64,000 nucleotides of DNA from Fragum whitleyi (taxonomy: Eukaryota; Mollusca; Bivalvia; Cardiida; Cardiidae): positions 10,931,686-10,995,685 of the forward strand of contig OX411552.1 in the NCBI GenBank assembly GCA_948146395.1. Direction: 5' to 3'. Shown here piece after piece: positions 10,688 through 21,064 of this stretch (positions within the stretch are counted from its first letter, which is position 1; each line of letters opens with the position of its first letter). The notes beneath the pieces are model-generated. The model was not told where the DNA came from. It saw nothing but the letters and a program-made list of their open reading frames with translations, and ran no database searches. The translations under genes were made by a program, and so were the position numbers.

Positions 10688-13600
10688 TTAGACTCTTGAC
10701 AGAGCATCTGGTATAATATTGTCTTTTCCTTTAATGTGTCTTACATCAAGATCAAATTCTTGAAGTGACAAACTCCACCTCAATAATCTTTGGTTCTTAC
10801 TCTTAAGTTTGTGAAGAAAACTTAAGGGATTGTGATCACTGAAAACAACTATAGGAGAAGTTGCAGATGTTAAATAAACTTCAAAATGTTGGATTGCCAA
10901 AATCAGAGCAAGACATTCTTTTTCAATGGTTGAGTAGTTTTTCTGATGTTTGTTTAATTTTTTAGAAAAATAACAAACGGGATGATCAATACCATCATCG
11001 TCTTCTTGCAAGAGAACAGCACCAATACCCACATCACTTGCATCAACAGCTAATTTAAAACATTTGTCAAAATCAGGTGCTAAAAGAACTGGTGTGCTCT
11101 TTAGTATGGCTTTCAAGCGATCAAAGGCAACTTGACAGTTATCATTCCATTTGAACTTAACATTTTTCTTTAATAAATTTGTTAAAGGTTCAGCTATTAT
11201 AGAAAAATTCTTACAAAACTTTCTATAGTAGCCAGCCATACCAAGAAATCGCATCAGTTGATTTTTAGTAGCAGGCACAGGAAACTCAGAGATAGCATTG
11301 ACCTTATATTCTAAAGGTTTAACTTGACCCTGTCCCACAAGATGTCCTAAAAAAGTAACAGTAGCATGACAAAATTCTGTTTTTCCCAGATTAACAGTCA
11401 ATTTTGCATCACTGAGACGGTCGAAGAATTGTTTGATTCTTTGAATATGGTCACTCCATGTGTCTGTGTAGATGATGACGTCGTCGATGTATGCGTCACA
11501 GCCATCTAAGCCAGCTATAACCATATTTACAAGCCGCTGAAACGTCGCAGGAGAATTTTTCATCCCAAACGGCATAACTTTGTACTGGTACAGACCAGTT
11601 GGAGTAGCAAATGCTGATACTTCTTTAGCCCTATCAGTGAGCGGAACTTGCCAGAATCCTTTGAGAAGGTCAAATTTGGTGACATATTTAGAATTACCGA
11701 CTTTGTCAATACAGTCATCAATTCTTGGAATTGGAAAAGAGTCAGTTTTTGTCACAGAGTTCACTTTTCGATAGTCAGTACACATTCTGTATGTTCCATT
11801 TGGCTTTGGAACTAATATACATGGTGAACTGTAATTACTTTGGCTGGGTTCAATAAAGTCATTCTCCAATAAGTAATTCACTTCATCTTGAAGGGCTTTT
11901 TGTTTCACTGGATTCATTCTATAAGGATGTTGTTTTATTGGTTGAGAATCTTCCACAATGACATCATGATATATTTTATCAGTTCTTGTGGGGATGTCAG
12001 GAAATAAGTGTTTATATTCATTAATCAACTGTTTCAGCTCTTCTCGTTGAGATGGCTCCAAATGTGAAAGTTTGTCGTCAAGATTCTTAAGTATTTCAGA
12101 GTTCTCAAGTTTAGGTGGACCAGGAACAGATTTTTCACTAAAGTCTGAACTAACTTCTGATTCAATCATATTTGATTGTTGTGGGACAGTGTTTACAACT
12201 GTAACTGGTTTTGAAATAGAGCTATCTCTGTCAAAATACTTTTTTAACATGTTTACATGACACATTTGTTTATTTTTACGCCTTCCGGGAGTATTGATGA
12301 TATAATTCAAATCACTTGTTTTCTTATCAATAGTATACGGGCCATAATATCTTGCCTGTAAGGGTCGGCCAGGTATTGGCAAAAGAGCAAGGACTTTATC
12401 ACCTGGTTCGAATTTCCTATCAACACTATGCTTGTCATATCTTGCCTTCATTTTGCTCTGAGATGATTTAAGATTTGACCTAGCAACCTCACATGCCCTA
12501 GACAGTTTATTTCTGAAGTCAGAAACATACTGTAACAAGTTCAAGGGTGTTTCATCATCAGCAAGAAATTTCTCTTTTAAGAGTGTTAATGGCCCACGAA
12601 CAGAATGACCAAAAACTAACTCAAAGGGGCTAAAGCCAAGAGATTCTTGAACAGATTCTCTGACTGCAAATAATAGCAAATGAATACCTTCATCCCAATT
12701 TTTATCAGTATCAAAACAATATGACCTTATCATATTCTTTAGGGTCTGATGAAATCTTTCTAAAGCACCTTGACTTTCAGGGTGATAAGCAGATGACCGA
12801 TATTGCTTGATACCTAATTCATGCATAACCTGTTGGAATATGCCTGACATGAAGTTTGATCCTTGATCAGACTGAACTGATTTTGGAAGGCCAACAAAAG
12901 TAAAGAACTTGACAAGAGCCTTAATAATTGACTTTGCCTTAATGTTCCTTAAAGGAATTGCTTCTGGGAAGCGGGTAGAAGCACACATAATTGTCAACAA
13001 ATATTCAGAACCTGACTTGGTTTTTGGTAAAGGACCAACGCAGTCTATTATTATTCGACTGAAAGGTTCATCAAAAGCTGGAATGGGTTGTAACCTTGCT
13101 TTTGGAATAACTTGGTTAGGTTTCCCTACCATTTGACAAGTGTGGCAACTTTTACAATATTTGGAAACATCCGATTTAAGTCCAGGCCAAAAGAAATGAG
13201 TCATAATCTTGTGATAAGTCTTGTTTACACCTAAATGACCAGACATTGGACTTTCATGGGCTATACTAAGTATTTCATGGCGATATGACTTTGGAACAAC
13301 AATTTGGTGATGAACAGCCCAATCGTCATCAGCTGGGACATCAAATGGTCGCCATTTTCTCATCAGAATACCATTCTTTTTATAGTAACAAACAGGATTC
13401 TGAGACATTTCTTTTTCGGGTAATGCCCTATCAATTAACTTTGAAATCTCAGGATCATTTTGCTGTTCCTGGATTAACTTTGACTTTGAATGCGTTTCAT
13501 GACCTTGGTCATTTGACCTTGGAGATGACTGACAAAATTTTGACGAGTCTGTCTGAGTATCAGGCAGACTAAGATTAAAAGACTTTATAATCTCGTCATT

Positions 13601-15478
13601 GAAATATTGACCAACAAAAGTATCAGTTAAGTCAATATCATTTGAATTTTTCAAGGAAGCTTTTTTAGCCATACCCCGAGTTACTGCACATGAAGGGTAC
13701 AAATCAGGTATTTCCTGCAAAATAGGATCATCTGTTTGACCTACATTAGGTGTGTCAGTTACAAGAGGATTAACAACAACCTTATCTCCAGCTAAGTCAT
13801 TGCCTAGCAATAAATGTACACCTTTAAATGGTAAAGAATGTTTAACACCAACAACCACAGAACCAGTAACCAAATCCGAGGACAAATTAACCTTATGAAG
13901 AGGAACATTAATAACACCACACTCTACACCCTGAATAAGGACACTAGTACCAGACGAAGTCTTCTCAGAAAAAGGCAGAACATCTGCTAAAATAAGAGAT
14001 TGAGAAGCTCCTGTGTCTCTTAAAATTTTAATAGGGGTAGGTGGGCACATATCACCTGAAAGTGATACAAAACCATCCAAAATGAACGGTTCAAAAATCT
14101 CCATACAGGAATCAGAATTTGGTTCTGCCTTAACAATTGAATTTAACTCAAAAGAAGGCTGTGATTTAGGCTGAAGGCTGGTGAGCCCTGTAGGTTTGGC
14201 TGCACTCAGTTCCTTCTTCCTTTTTAATCTAAAACATTCCGAAATAAGGTGACCTGGTTTTTTACAATAAGTACAATGTACTCGAGATAAGGGATTTTGA
14301 ACATTGGTTTCACTGGTAGACTTTGGTTTAGGTAAATTCGATTGAATAGATTTATTTTGGGGATGTGAGGAAGCAGGTTTTGCTTTATTAACGAAATATT
14401 TTTTGTGTGTAAGGTAGTAATTATCAGCTAAGCGAGCTGCTTCATGTATAGTTTCAACATTTTTTTCATCTAAATGTGACTTAATGTCAGATTGAATGCA
14501 ATTTTTGAATTGTTCAATTAATATAAGTTGTCTAAGATTATCATAATTTTGGTCTATTTTCTTAGAATAGCACCACCTGTCAAATAATTTTTCTTCGTTT
14601 CTTGCAAATTCAACGTGAGTCTGGCCAGATTCTTTTCTACAACTTCTAAATTGTTGTCTGTATGCTTCTGGAACCAGCTCATAACCTTTGAGAATGAGTT
14701 CTTTTACAGTATCATAATCATTGCTTTGTTCTGTTCTAAGTTGCGAATAAATATTGCGAGCTTTTCCTACTAAGACACTTTGGAGAAGTAAGGTCCATTG
14801 CTCCTTTGGCCATTTCAAGTTATTTGCAACTTTTTCAAAATGTTCGAAATATGTATCAACTTCATTTTCTTGAAATTGAGGAACAAGCCTAAAATGTTTT
14901 GTTACATCAAAATGGTCATTATACATATCTCTGGGCTGATTTGCTCTATCTTGTATTTCTAATTCTTTTAATCGTAATTGAAATGCTCTTTCTTCTCTTT
15001 CCCTCTCTCTTTCTATTTCTCTCTCTTCTCTTTCTCGCTCTTCCTTTTCCCTTTCTCTCTCTCTTTCCCTTTCTTCCTTTTCCCTTTGAAATTGCCTTTC
15101 TCTTTCTTTTTCTTCAATTTCTCTTTGTGCTCTTTCTCTTTCAATTTCAATTTCTAATTGCTTTTCTTGAAATTTCCGCTCTTCTCTCTCTCTTTCTATT
15201 TCCAATTCCTTCTCCCTTTGTTGAAGTTTTAACAGTTCAAGATCTCTTGAGCTTGAAACTGATGGAACATCAACAATGAGAGACAGAGCCTTTTCATCAA
15301 AAATGTCCTCATCAACAAAATATTGAACCAAAATATTCTTAATTTCATGCTTTCGCAATGAGGACTTGACTTCTTTTAATTCATAATGCTTGGCAAGATT
15401 GAGCAAATCAGGCTTTTTACCCAAATTCAATAACTCCACGGAAGGTTCGTGCGTAAATTTTTCTAAGTCAAAAGACAT
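10688..15478 (-). CDS. Gag-pol polyprotein, integrase before RT
   Basis: 1596 residues in one frame, with no frameshift or stop between gag and pol. Order: SAP-like N-terminus (about 10-70); long Arg/Glu coiled coil (about 85-175); Gag core (about 186-360); CCHC zinc knuckle C402-C405-H410-C415; aspartic protease DTG at 488-490 with LLLGND near 556-561; integrase zinc finger H741, H748, C778, C781 and catalytic D812, D871, E907 (35-residue last spacing); GPY/F module near 1023-1050; reverse transcriptase about 1165-1385 with YIDD at 1330-1333; RNase H with D1479, E1521, D1548, D1591. Every catalytic residue looked for is present. The start at 15478 was chosen because it opens the conserved Gag sequence just outside the leader; the frame stays open a further 86 codons upstream into the LTR. 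The encoded enzymes would package, copy and integrate the element. Confidence 0.95.
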   Translation of the reverse strand: MSFDLEKFTHEPSVELLNLGKKPDLLNLAKHYELKEVKSSLRKHEIKNILVQYFVDEDIFDEKALSLIVDVPSVSSSRDLELLKLQQREKELEIEREREERKFQEKQLEIEIERERAQREIEEKERERQFQREKEEREREREREKEEREREEREIEREREREERAFQLRLKELEIQDRANQPRDMYNDHFDVTKHFRLVPQFQENEVDTYFEHFEKVANNLKWPKEQWTLLLQSVLVGKARNIYSQLRTEQSNDYDTVKELILKGYELVPEAYRQQFRSCRKESGQTHVEFARNEEKLFDRWCYSKKIDQNYDNLRQLILIEQFKNCIQSDIKSHLDEKNVETIHEAARLADNYYLTHKKYFVNKAKPASSHPQNKSIQSNLPKPKSTSETNVQNPLSRVHCTYCKKPGHLISECFRLKRKKELSAAKPTGLTSLQPKSQPSFELNSIVKAEPNSDSCMEIFEPFILDGFVSLSGDMCPPTPIKILRDTGASQSLILADVLPFSEKTSSGTSVLIQGVECGVINVPLHKVNLSSDLVTGSVVVGVKHSLPFKGVHLLLGNDLAGDKVVVNPLVTDTPNVGQTDDPILQEIPDLYPSCAVTRGMAKKASLKNSNDIDLTDTFVGQYFNDEIIKSFNLSLPDTQTDSSKFCQSSPRSNDQGHETHSKSKLIQEQQNDPEISKLIDRALPEKEMSQNPVCYYKKNGILMRKWRPFDVPADDDWAVHHQIVVPKSYRHEILSIAHESPMSGHLGVNKTYHKIMTHFFWPGLKSDVSKYCKSCHTCQMVGKPNQVIPKARLQPIPAFDEPFSRIIIDCVGPLPKTKSGSEYLLTIMCASTRFPEAIPLRNIKAKSIIKALVKFFTFVGLPKSVQSDQGSNFMSGIFQQVMHELGIKQYRSSAYHPESQGALERFHQTLKNMIRSYCFDTDKNWDEGIHLLLFAVRESVQESLGFSPFELVFGHSVRGPLTLLKEKFLADDETPLNLLQYVSDFRNKLSRACEVARSNLKSSQSKMKARYDKHSVDRKFEPGDKVLALLPIPGRPLQARYYGPYTIDKKTSDLNYIINTPGRRKNKQMCHVNMLKKYFDRDSSISKPVTVVNTVPQQSNMIESEVSSDFSEKSVPGPPKLENSEILKNLDDKLSHLEPSQREELKQLINEYKHLFPDIPTRTDKIYHDVIVEDSQPIKQHPYRMNPVKQKALQDEVNYLLENDFIEPSQSNYSSPCILVPKPNGTYRMCTDYRKVNSVTKTDSFPIPRIDDCIDKVGNSKYVTKFDLLKGFWQVPLTDRAKEVSAFATPTGLYQYKVMPFGMKNSPATFQRLVNMVIAGLDGCDAYIDDVIIYTDTWSDHIQRIKQFFDRLSDAKLTVNLGKTEFCHATVTFLGHLVGQGQVKPLEYKVNAISEFPVPATKNQLMRFLGMAGYYRKFCKNFSIIAEPLTNLLKKNVKFKWNDNCQVAFDRLKAILKSTPVLLAPDFDKCFKLAVDASDVGIGAVLLQEDDDGIDHPVCYFSKKLNKHQKNYSTIEKECLALILAIQHFEVYLTSATSPIVVFSDHNPLSFLHKLKSKNQRLLRWSLSLQEFDLDVRHIKGKDNIIPDALSRV

Positions 15479-15656
15479 GGTAGCTTGTTGCTGTATTTGA
15501 ATAAGAATGTAAGATTTCGATAAATAATAGTGAAAGTGCACTCTAGATTTATCAAAATTGAAATATGAAATTAATTTCTTAAATAATTTTGAACAGTAGA
15601 TATAAATAAAGAATTTGTTTGATTTGTTTTGTTTTGTTTGTTTGTCTGATATTCGT
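15479..15656 (-). other. Retrotransposon leader
   Basis: Untranslated stretch between the primer-binding site and the chosen gag start, rich in AAC/AAA on the coding strand. It contains no stop in the gag frame, so translation from further upstream is formally possible. It probably carries packaging signals, but none can be identified by eye. Confidence 0.6.
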
Positions 15657-15675
15657 ATCTCGAGACGAGCCCCCA
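15657..15675 (-). other. Primer-binding site, tRNA-Pro-like
   Basis: On the minus strand TGGGGGCTCGTC begins three bases after the 5' LTR. The first 12 bases equal the start of the tRNA-Pro primer site known from murine leukaemia viruses; the following bases (TCGAGAT) differ. This primes minus-strand DNA synthesis. The tRNA assignment is by memory of the motif, not a search. Confidence 0.75.
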
Positions 15676-15678
15676 AAT

Positions 15679-16220
15679 TGTTACGTGCCAATGTAACACG
15701 AACAAAGAAGCCAGCAACAAACTTTACAATTAACAATATTTATTGACAATAATACCAGAATTATTGACAATATGAAATTAATACAAAAACAATTTACAAT
15801 ACCTTGAATGTTTAATCCTAAAGTTTTAATTTTAGATCCAATTTAATTAAGTTCCTGGTCCACAAATAATAAGTCCAATAATATCCGAATTTAAAATTAA
15901 ACACGCTTTTAAACACACTTTTAAGATAACAAGAAATCCCCTTTTAGTTTAACACAGTACTACTAAATGAAACCATAAGTCTAAATCAAGTGAACCAAGA
16001 ATGCTGTAGGAACCCCTTTATATAATACTATAGAACAATCTGGAATAGTATAGAACATAAGAATACTCTAGAGTCTGAATCACCTTCCAAAAGGCCTTTC
16101 TAGAAAGATCTACATAATTCTACATACATTTACGTAACAGAATCAAGAGATAAGAAAATTCCCAGTCTAAAAATAGACACGGTAAATACCATTAGGTTTA
16201 TTTATAGCTTATACATAACA
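15679..16220 (-). repeat. 5' LTR
   Basis: 542 bp, the transcriptional start end of the minus-strand element. TGTTATGTATAAGC is its 5' edge on the coding strand. Same length and, by eye, the same sequence as the 3' LTR; reverse transcription makes the LTRs identical at insertion, so this copy is young. Confidence 0.95.
16016..16024 (-). promoter_or_regulatory. Candidate LTR TATA box
   Basis: TATATAAAG on the minus strand, about 200 bp into the LTR, followed by GGGGTTCC. It is the best TATA-like word in a plausible U3 position. Another, TATAAATA, lies near the LTR edge (about 16200). No initiation site can be shown from sequence. Confidence 0.4.
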
Positions 16221-16224
16221 GGTT
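16221..16224. repeat. Target-site duplication, right (GGTT)
   Basis: Repeats the GGTT at 9866-9869. After it the interrupted MITE-A TIR continues (TACTG, TA). Confidence 0.85.
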
Positions 16225-16231
16225 TACTGTA

Positions 16232-17512
16232 TGATATTACACGTCAAGATTCTTTTGTGTATACATACTTTGATATTGTCTCTATGTATTTGATCGGGAG
16301 GAAAGTAAGCAATATTTTTTAAGATATTGCAAACTTTGTTTTTTCAAAACGATAATTTTCACGCCCAATATGGACTGACCTACTTTCACGTTGTTACATC
16401 TCTAGTCTTACATAGGTGGAAACTTTTTCGCGGTTATGCGATATCAAAGTTAAGAGTATATTGAATAAGATGGCATGAAATTCCTAATTTATTTAGAGTT
16501 GTCTATTTACAGGCTTTGGCGATTATCATGTATTACAAACAAAAACTTGATTTTTTTGTACATAATATGGCTTATTATCATTGTTATAAATTAGCTTTTT
16601 TCCTACATTGATTTTTTTCTCACAAATCATAAAAAGACGTTTAAAATATGACGAGAATACATATATGATTATGTACATTTCAATGCGTTACTTCATACTA
16701 TCAGCTCATTTACAAATTTAACACGTTATTAAAATAAAACCATGTATCATTAAAATATTCAACGGTATTTTTACTCGCGTCGTAGATCATCTTATACACG
16801 AAATTGATAAAGATAGTGGACCCGTAAACGTTGCGGAACTATTACAGGTTCACTACCTTATATAATGGGCATGCCTAGTAAACCACTAATCTAACTTAAT
16901 TGCTTTTGTTTCAAGAACTACAATCAAATGTTTATTACCCGAGGGACCATAATGCATGTTTTATCCAAAATAAACAGTTTCTTGTCTATTCAATAACCGT
17001 TTGTGCTAAAACTTTACAGTGTCTCTGAGGGGAGGTTCAAACGAATTTATAATTGTTAGACGATTTAAGATTACTAAGAAAAGACAATTGCCCCAGTATC
17101 AATATCTTAGTAAAAAGTATCATCGAAATGTTATTTTAACTACTGAACTCATTTCTTTGTAAAATAGTGGCCCGACTTACGGAGTTAGGATAACGCTTTT
17201 TGCGTTTAAGCTAAAGTAAATAAGCGACGTTCTTTTACGTTTATTGTGTAAAATATACTAACGGTGCTATAAATACGTTTTGGGGATCTTCGCGGAACAA
17301 ACATTTATGCTGGCCCATAAAGAATGTGGGAAGATGAATTGAACGAATTTTTTGTTCGATTCATTCTGATAGAATTATCTAAAGCGCTAAATATCGGTAT
17401 TTCGCCCTTTTTGGGCAAAACTTGATGCCCTATGAATCTATGCTGGGAATTTCGCTAATTTATTTATAGACATACAGCTGATATCTAGACCTAGGGTTAT
17501 AAAAATCACTTA
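16232..17512. other. Gene-less stretch
   Basis: AT-rich sequence without supported genes, strong repeats or long hairpins. I see nothing in it beyond scattered short A/T runs. Confidence 0.55.
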
Positions 17513-17948
17513 CAGTTAATTACATCGTGAAATTGACAATCATCTCAATCACAACCATTCAAAATCACTCACTCAGCGCTTCATGCATTCATTCCAAACA
17601 CTCACTCAAACCATTCAAAAACGCTCAAACCCATTTGAAAATATATAATCAACAAAGTAATTCAAAATATATTTTGATGGAGAAAAATCGCGATTTCACT
17701 GACATAACTCAAATTTTTAGCGTCTTAAAGGTTCTTGAAGAATAGGAGATTTTCTATAGAACTTGTATGCATATTTTATTAAAGGGAGGTAATCAATATC
17801 GCAAATTTTGTTTATCCTGAACAAAATTTGCGATATAGGATTACCTCCCATCAAATTCACTCTAAACTCGCTCCACACACTCATTCAATTTTATTCCTAA
17901 ATCATTCCAAAATCATTCATCTAGTAAATTTCACGATGTTGTTAACTG
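17513..17948 (-). mobile_element. MITE-A copy with TA flanks
   Basis: A 436-bp well-preserved copy. TIRs CAGTTAATTACATCGTGAAA and AATTTCACGATGTTGTTAAC. Outer-half words ATTCATTCCAAACACTCACT are intact. The palindrome runs from GGGAGGTAATCAATATCGCA to GCGATATAGGATTACCTCCC. No reading frame of its own. Confidence 0.92.
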
Positions 17949-18460
17949 TATCCTATTAAAAATCTTGTTCCAAATTATCCGGTAACTAGCCATCCGGTTA
18001 TTAGTCAACTCCTCCCCAATCGCTTGGATACCACAATTGAAAGAAGCCATGACGTCACTCTATGTATCCACCATGTTGTTTATAAGATAAAGGTATGTGT
18101 AAAATCACAATGTTTATGCCGGTAAGTGAAATTTGTTTTATGATAAAGTCGCATGACCGTAAAGAGGTTTAGAATACAGGAATGTTGTATTTTATTTTGA
18201 ACTCAGAAATTTACCCAGTCGACCTGATTAAAGTGAATATACACGTAGAACTCAAATACAGTGTTTCTAAGCATATTACTACATTACATTTAATGTAATG
18301 TTAATTCGTCTCCCTTAATTTTCGTCCCAAAGAACATTGGAAAAATTCCTTACATGTAATTCATTTCAATTCATCTTTTCTCTCATTTTCATTTTTTATA
18401 TTTATGTATATTCGGAAACATCCGGATAAACACACACATTGTTTAGAGCAATAAAAATCC

Positions 18461-18629
18461 AGGGAGGTAACAATAAATCGATAAAATCGCGCAATTAGGA
18501 CGAAATAAGCGGCAAGGTTTTACGTCCCACCAATTTCATGCAAAACTCACTCAACACTCAGATCCAATATCACTAAAATCATTCCAAAGTCACCCAACTT
18601 GTCATCTTCACGACGTTTCTAACTGTTTT
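18461..18629 (-). mobile_element. MITE-A, half copy
   Basis: Begins at the central palindrome (AGGGAGGTAACAATAAATCG) and runs through AAAACTCACTCAAC and CATTCCAAAGTCACCCAACT to the TIR GTCATCTTCACGACGTTTCT. The other half is missing. The palindrome is decayed. Confidence 0.75.
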
Positions 18630-18888
18630 TCAGGAAAACACAACCAGTGTCCGTAAAAACTAAACTTGTCGTCTTACGTTAAGCATTTATAAGGCGATTG
18701 GGCGGACAAATTTCGATACTTAAACTTCAATAAGGTATAATTACGAGATTATAGTCGTTCAGCATCTATATCGAAGTTAATTAAAAGTTGCAGGAAAAAA
18801 ATCTCAACTTTGCCTTTCTTGAATTGCTCTCATAGATCTATTCAACTTCATTTAAATGATCGTGTAGAGTTTTTTTGACCCAATTTAA

Positions 18889-19139
18889 GGTTCACGTAAA
18901 GTGTTTGAGACCCAATTTTAAAGGCACTTCATTAGCCGAGAAAAGGCATTATGTCGAGGTATGGTATATATCAAAATGAAGGTATTCATGAGCACAAGCA
19001 GCTGAGCAACATAAGACTTTCATTGCTTTAGCGATATAGCCAAAACATTGTGGAAAAAGACCCTTTTACCTGGACATACTCCCTTTTCTTGGCAAATGAA
19101 GTGCCCTAAAAATTTGGTCTCAAACACTGCACATGAACC
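18889..19139. mobile_element. 251-bp foldback element flanked by TTAA
   Basis: The ends are inverted repeats of about 60 bp. The left starts GGTTCACGTAAAGTGTTTGA and the right is the complement of GGTTCATGTGCAGTGTTTGA. TTAA lies immediately outside both ends (18885-18888 and 19140-19143), as expected for piggyBac- or Kolobok-type targets. The inner parts AAGGCACTTCATTAGCCGAG and the complement of AGGGCACTTCATTTGCCAAG continue the pairing. No coding capacity. Confidence 0.8.
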
Positions 19140-19143
19140 TTAA

Positions 19144-21064
19144 ACGTCGTATGATTTTGTATTGGTAAATAGAAGGTGCCAGAAACCTAAATTTATGTAT
19201 CTAATGATCTTTTATTAATTTACAACTACCTTATAGAAAAAAAGCCTAAAAAAGAGTTTCAATGAATTGCCTATGATGTGGTTTGTTCAAGACCACGCAT
19301 AGATGAAAACTTTTGAAAACATATATAATTTCTTAGAATAACCATAGTTCTACAAATTAGCAGCTTAATTATATAGATATCATTTCATCTCCTAATACGG
19401 ACACTATTTCACGGGTCTTTCTACAAATATGCCTCTAGACAGACGATAAAGCGAGGAAGGACTTGTTTCTGACGGAAAATATTCGTTATCCTTTACGTTA
19501 GGAAACATAGTCAAATTGTTTGAACTGGCACCTTCCTTGTATATATAAAGGCTTATGAAAGGTTATCATCGGATTTGCTTTTTGTCGATTGTGATTAACA
19601 AATAGTTGTTCGTAACGAATATTTATTTATTTATTTATTTTTTTAATTTTGTTGAACGCGTATAGTCCGTTATTATTTACGTATGTAAATGAACTGTTTC
19701 ACAGTAATATTAGTAAATGAGCCTTGCCTGTATTCTTTCAATGTTACGCAAATTACGCAACGCAAGAACTCTGGCCAGCCTATGCACAAAGTCTGATAAT
19801 AGTCCTTTTAAGATAGATAAAGTTTTAAAGTATCTCTAGCTATTTTGGCAATCGTCTAGTACGAATATGTGGCCATTTTGGCTGCTCAATGTTTGCACTT
19901 CACGCACATGTCAAATTTTTTGAAATGTCACTCACAGGAATATCTCTACCTTTTCAACCTAAAAAAATAAATAATGAAAGACTACGCAAAATCACTCGTA
20001 TCCACCACAAAACGTTTCAGCCCTGTTTAGTGTAAAGAGCTGAATCACAGGGTATTAAGACCAGTTCCTAATGGTCGTTCGGCGAGAGTTGTTATCAGAG
20101 AAATAGTTTTCGAATTGTCACAGAAAACACATAAAGCTTGTCATGTTGTCAAGGCTTAAGACTTTCTCCGAATCAGAATACAAATTACTGGTAATTGGGT
20201 ACAGATCGTCCTGTGATAACATAGCAAGTGTCAAACTTCAAGATGGCCGCCATTATTTCCAGCGATCTTACAAGACCCTTACGGTATTATAAATGCTTGG
20301 TTTTCTTGAAGGGTTCGTAACAGAAAGATCATCAGAATGGCACCTTTTACAGGTTTATATAATACTGTTCCTAAAGTTTTTTCTGCTGACTATTTTAACC
20401 AGAAGAGCCTCTTAATAAATCTCGAAAATGAGTAATGTTTTTTCCTTAGTATAATCCACGAATTTTCCCCTGACAGGGCGGGGCCTTAGTACATGTAACG
20501 AGTCGATGTACTTAAGGTTGGGGTAAATCAGCATTTATTCATTATAATTTACTTCTAAAAATAGTCGGCATAGTTAAATTGAGGCCATGAAGCGTAGGTT
20601 GGTAACACAACCCTCGTATCTTCAGCTTGTCTAAGCTGAAGTTACGAGGCTTTGGTAACCCAACGATGAAATGTATTCATTTTCTCTAAGCACATGAATC
20701 ATTTTGGTTTTAGGATACAGTTATTTGCACGAGTTCACGATTATCATCGACTAACTTTTCAACGAACCCAAAATATTTAAAAGTTAACTCGCCAAATTAC
20801 ATTACGATTGAGCCCTGCTCTGCCAGTCCATAAATAACGCAGAATACAAGTGCATGATTTTAAAAAAAAACAATGCTTAAACGGCTCACCTCTATTCAAT
20901 TTAATGAAAGATCAACATGTCAACATATGATGAATCTATATACATTTACATGCATAATATTTCAAGAATGCCAAGAGTGCGTTAAGGGCAGACCCTTACT
21001 AAGCGGCCTAGAAATCCACGTCATGTATTTATAACATCTATATCACAGACGCCATGATTAAGTA
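19144..21064. other. Gene-less stretch
   Basis: No supported gene. It contains TTTA repeats near 19620-19640 and a decayed copy of the CTGGCCAGCCTATGCACA hairpin repeat at about 19738-19930, including CACATGTCAAATTTTTTGAAATGTCACTC. A hairpin at 20598-20664 is listed separately. Confidence 0.55.
20598..20664. repeat. Inverted repeat (hairpin family F)
   Basis: Arms GTTGGTAACACAACCCTCGT and the complement of GTTGGGTTACCAAAGCCTCG meet at CTTCAGCTTGTCTAAGCTGAAG. Shares the apex and shoulder pattern with 415-494 and 22090-22160. Confidence 0.6.

Larger units (their letters stand above)
9870..16220 (-). mobile_element. Gmr1-like Ty3/gypsy LTR retrotransposon
   Basis: A 6351-bp element read on the minus strand: 5' LTR (15679-16220), primer site, leader, one gag-pol frame, short 3' region, polypurine tract, 3' LTR (9870-10411). 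The LTRs start TG and end CA and are identical by eye, and the frame is unbroken, so the insertion is recent and may be competent to move. Domain order is Gag-PR-IN-RT-RH. The RT and RNase H are gypsy-like in motif, but the integrase precedes them, the arrangement described for the Gmr1 group. There is no envelope-like frame. Confidence 0.95.
9436..16229 (+). mobile_element. MITE-A copy split by the LTR retrotransposon
   Basis: 9436-9865 is a diverged MITE-A: left TIR near CAGCTGATAACATCGTG, palindrome remnants near 9545-9600, and right-half words GGGGCGTTTTTGAATGGTTT. Its right TIR is cut after CCAATTTCACGATGC and resumes at 16221 as GGTTTACTG followed by TA. The retrotransposon is therefore younger than this MITE copy. 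The insertion point lies within the last 12 or so bases of the TIR. Confidence 0.85.

Noticed and set aside
11580..15279. Plus-strand frames of 60-126 codons within 11580-15279
   Set aside because: They are antisense shadows of the retrotransposon gag-pol; the 126-codon Leu/Phe-rich one is the complement of the Arg/Glu coiled coil.
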